Positions 61,737 through 64,000 of a DNA stretch of 64,000 nucleotides are shown one piece after another. The stretch spans positions 1-64,000 of the forward strand of contig JAHCHD010000008.1 in assembly GCA_026129915.1 (NCBI GenBank). The letters are read 5' to 3'. Under the pieces are notes generated by a model. The model saw only the letters and a list, made by a program, of their open reading frames with translations. It was not told where the DNA came from and did no database searches. Position 1 is the stretch's first letter; every line of letters starts with the position of its first letter. The DNA is from Bryobacterales bacterium. Lineage in GTDB: Bacteria > Acidobacteriota > Terriglobia > Bryobacterales > Bryobacteraceae. The position numbers and the translations under genes were made by a program.

Positions 61737-63737
61737 CTATCCCTCTTCTGGCTTCACCCAAGGGAAGGAAGTGATGCGCAGCTTGGCCGAGCCATAGGGA
61801 ATCAGCGTCACCTGTTCGGCGGGTGCGGTGGTTGCCACCGGGCTGGGCGGGGGCGGCGCGGCGGAAGCATTCTCCATCTCCCACCCTGGTAGTCGGCGGG
61901 CTGCCACCGCGATGCGGATAGGAGCAGAGTCAGCGGCGAAGGGCATCTTGCCGGGATCCTGAACTTCAATCGAAACGCCCTTGGGATCGGCGGGATCGAG
62001 GGCCAGCGCGTAATTCCAGGGGGTGGTGGGATGCAGTTCGAAGTCCGCGGTCATGCCGGCGTCGCGGAGCTTGCGCCACTCAGTGCCGACGTTGAGGGCG
62101 AACACCAGCGGGCCGCGTTCAACGGCAATTGACTGGCTAAACCAGCTAGTGGTGCGCACGGCCATGGGGAACTGCAGATCCACGCGGTCGCCCTGTTTCC
62201 ATTGCCGTTCGATGCGGGTGAATCCGCCAGGCTCGGCGCTTGTGGCCGCGTCCCCGTTCACGCGCCAGGTGGCGCCAGTGGCCCAGGCAGGGATCCGCAG
62301 CACGAGTGGGAAGCTGGCAGGTTCGCTTAATGAGAGGCTGAGCTTCACCTCGCCGCGAAACGGGTAGTCCGTCTCCTCAACAATGCGTAACTCAGCACCG
62401 CCACGAACGCGCGCGGTTACTTCAGACGGCCCCCAGGCAACGGCAGCAAGTCCGCCGTCAGGGGTCGCCATCCATTGGTGGCTGACATACTTGGGCCACC
62501 CCTGGTGATAGTTGGCGGTACAGCACCCAAAGTTTGGTTCGAGTCCAAAGAGGTTTGAATCTGGACCGTTGGTGGTCCACTGGCGGGGGTGACGCGTGCA
62601 GAGAATCTGGTTGGGCTGCTGGTCGTACTGATGGGTCCACATATCGCCGCTGAGTGTGGCAGGGAGGGCGTTGAAGGCAGCCCGTTCAAGACGGTCTCCA
62701 AACACGGGGTCACCCAACAGCGAGAGCAACACTTCGTAGGAATACATCGCCTCGACTACCGCGCAAAGTTCGGTTCCCTGTACCGGGCTGTTGCCGGCGT
62801 AGTGCTCGTCGCCACTATGGACGCCATTGGGCATCAGGTGGTGCGCATCCATCACGCGAAGAAGCTGGTAGATGGATTCGCGGTCTGATTGATCACCCGA
62901 AAACTGCCAGTACACGGCGCTGGTCTTGAGCGCCATGGCGTTGTTCACGACGTGTGTGGGCAGTTTTGCCTGGTCCTTTGTCACTTTGCCAGGGAACTGG
63001 AAGTGGGCGAAGTGGGCCTTCCAATCGTAGGACTGAGTGGCGAGAACGCGGGCAAGCTCAAGCAGCCGTGGGTTGCCAGTGCGGTTATAGACCCACGCAA
63101 TGGTGAGAAGTTCTTCTGCCCAGCGCACGCGTGCCCATTCGACCAGCGGAATCTTCTCCGCGTTCTCAAGATGATGGACCAGGTACCGATCCAGTAGGGG
63201 CACCACGCGGGCATCGCCGCTGGCCTCAGCGTACTGGGTAAGCACTTTCATCATGATCATGTTGGGCCACCAATCCGTGGCCTGCCAGTCGCGGGCATAC
63301 TTGCCTTTTGCAGGGTCGGGACCGATGGCGCCATCGGGACGCTGGTTCTCGATGGTCCAGCTAACCCAGTCCTTGGCCTTGGGAATCAGACGCTCGTCGT
63401 CGAGCAGGAAGGCGAGAGGCACAAGACCGTCGAGGTAGTAGGGGCCGCGCTCCCAGCTTTCGCCACCGGTGGCTCCGCGCCATCCGCTTTTGGAGGGGTC
63501 AAGCGAATCCCAGAATTCATCAAGGTGGCCGGTGAGTCCGCTGGCCTGGATTTGCAACTGCTCGCGCAGCCAGCCACGGGGTTTCACGGCCCCAAGCGGC
63601 AAAGCAAGGAAGGCGGCGGGCTGCAAGGGGGAACGGGTGGCCGTTACGCCGGGCGCCCCGGTGCGGGCACAGGAACTGTGCAGCAGGGCGGCTCCGGAAG
63701 CAGCAAGCAGGGAAAAGTGTTGGCGGCGGGTGATCAT
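61737..63737 (-). CDS. GH127-family beta-L-arabinofuranosidase-like protein, exported
   Basis: A twin-arginine signal (MITRRQHFSLLAASGAALL) opens a 666-residue protein with the DUF1680/GH127 layout: FWDSLDPSKSGWRGATGGESWERGPYYLDGLVPLAFLL, a helical barrel, and the catalytic Cys region FGCCTANYHQGWPKYVSH plus GTELCAVVEAMYSYEVLL. In HypBA1 the paired Cys and the Glu/Cys of the second motif bind zinc and one Cys is the nucleophile; all are present here. It releases beta-L-arabinofuranose or a related sugar. A beta-sandwich domain ends the protein. Convergent with the Gfo/Idh/MocA gene. Confidence 0.92.
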   Translation of the reverse strand: MITRRQHFSLLAASGAALLHSSCARTGAPGVTATRSPLQPAAFLALPLGAVKPRGWLREQLQIQASGLTGHLDEFWDSLDPSKSGWRGATGGESWERGPYYLDGLVPLAFLLDDERLIPKAKDWVSWTIENQRPDGAIGPDPAKGKYARDWQATDWWPNMIMMKVLTQYAEASGDARVVPLLDRYLVHHLENAEKIPLVEWARVRWAEELLTIAWVYNRTGNPRLLELARVLATQSYDWKAHFAHFQFPGKVTKDQAKLPTHVVNNAMALKTSAVYWQFSGDQSDRESIYQLLRVMDAHHLMPNGVHSGDEHYAGNSPVQGTELCAVVEAMYSYEVLLSLLGDPVFGDRLERAAFNALPATLSGDMWTHQYDQQPNQILCTRHPRQWTTNGPDSNLFGLEPNFGCCTANYHQGWPKYVSHQWMATPDGGLAAVAWGPSEVTARVRGGAELRIVEETDYPFRGEVKLSLSLSEPASFPLVLRIPAWATGATWRVNGDAATSAEPGGFTRIERQWKQGDRVDLQFPMAVRTTSWFSQSIAVERGPLVFALNVGTEWRKLRDAGMTADFELHPTTPWNYALALDPADPKGVSIEVQDPGKMPFAADSAPIRIAVAARRLPGWEMENASAAPPPPSPVATTAPAEQVTLIPYGSAKLRITSFPWVKPEEG

Positions 63738-63909
63738 GGCGTTGTTTGATTGATATCCTATCCCAGCGCTGCTAGCCTGAGTAACCCACGTTGCTGCCCG
63801 TGTGTGGCGCGGCGAAACCAGGAATGGGAAAGCGATTCTTCTTGGCGCGGGGAACAGATTCTGATAGTTCTATGAGCGTCGGGAAGAACACGATTTCTGG
63901 GGAGTTGCG

Positions 63910-64000
63910 ATGCAAGTGAAGTATCAGTCTGATTTTGCAGTTGACGAGTCCACGGCGAACAAGGAAACCGGGCAGGGTCTGGAGGCCTGGTTCAAGGACT
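63910..64000 (+). CDS. Start of a DUF4287-like protein (truncated by window end)
   Basis: ATG 63910 follows GGGGAG at normal spacing. The 30 visible residues (MQVKYQSDFAVDESTANKE, then TGQGLEAWFKD) fit the N-terminal pattern of small DUF4287-type proteins, in which a Thr-Gly pair is followed by a Trp-Phe motif. The frame is open to the window end. The 172 bases upstream of it, after the divergent GH127 start, hold no other gene. Confidence 0.5.
   Translation, partial: MQVKYQSDFAVDESTANKETGQGLEAWFKD

Overview
The window is GC-rich bacterial DNA, densely packed with genes on both strands, with no rRNA, tRNA, CRISPR array, insertion sequence or prophage that I can see. The gene content points to an acidobacterium, most likely near Bryobacterales/Solibacter (inference from families, not from a marker-gene comparison). 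The pointers are an Oar-type TonB-dependent receptor with an N-terminal carboxypeptidase-regulatory domain, an acidobacterial-type VWFA protein, a DUF6677 protein, a PSD1 cytochrome/DUF1501 pair, PEP-CTERM proteins, many Tat-exported glycan enzymes, and short overlaps between neighbouring genes.

Layout. 1-3.4 kb: the tail of an unknown gene, a P1-family (DmpA) peptidase, a small ORF and an alginate-lyase-family protein. 3.5-9.3 kb: a giant FecR/DUF6600 protein with a Gly/Ser/Arg tail, a strong terminator, then two tandem PEP-CTERM paralogues. 9.35-10 kb: a VapBC-type toxin-antitoxin pair with a palindromic operator. 10.1-18.1 kb: xylose-isomerase-type enzyme, MoaD-MoaE fusion, VWFA protein, inositol-phosphatase family, RluA pseudouridine synthase, BON protein, HAD phosphatase and a DUF1080 protein. 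18.1-23.9 kb (minus strand): a tetrapyrrole operon ccsA/hemX-hemA-hemC-hemD continuing into four small genes, two of them membrane proteins. 24-29.9 kb: a cellulase-like protein divergent from a GH2 enzyme plus sugar transporter, then a glucuronokinase-like GHMP kinase broken by an in-frame TAG. 29.95-35.2 kb: dtd and a nitric-oxide/iron-sulfur stress block (ric, seven-iron ferredoxin, NsrR-like regulator, YwiC-like protein) followed by a hemerythrin/methyltransferase/membrane-protein unit.

35.2-48.9 kb: ketoacyl-ACP synthase coupled to an enolase-superfamily epimerase, GH36 alpha-galactosidase, an unassigned Tat-exported TIM-barrel-like protein, a two-subunit molybdenum hydroxylase, and the DUF1501/PSD1 pair. 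49-56.5 kb: a predicted membrane-bound DNA-binding regulator divergent from an Oar-like receptor and an alpha/alpha-barrel-like exported protein, a 20-bp perfect inverted repeat, and an Ntn hydrolase. 56.8-64 kb: a peptidoglycan-binding-like protein, a Ca2+/Na+ antiporter, a GT-C glycosyltransferase coupled to a Gfo/Idh/MocA oxidoreductase, a GH127 enzyme, and the start of a DUF4287-like gene.

Taken together the window describes a heterotroph that takes apart plant or microbial glycans outside the cytoplasm (alginate-lyase family, GH2, GH36, GH127, DUF1080, cellulase-like) and imports the sugars (MFS porter, Oar-like receptor). The most interesting spots are the NsrR-type control region with 23-bp operator geometry, the regulator/receptor/barrel locus at 49-55 kb, the interrupted GHMP kinase, and the fused MoaD-MoaE whose diglycine is buried inside the chain. 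No single stretch is clearly a wholly new system; the 49-55 kb locus is the best candidate. All family calls come from reading motifs by eye; no database search was run.
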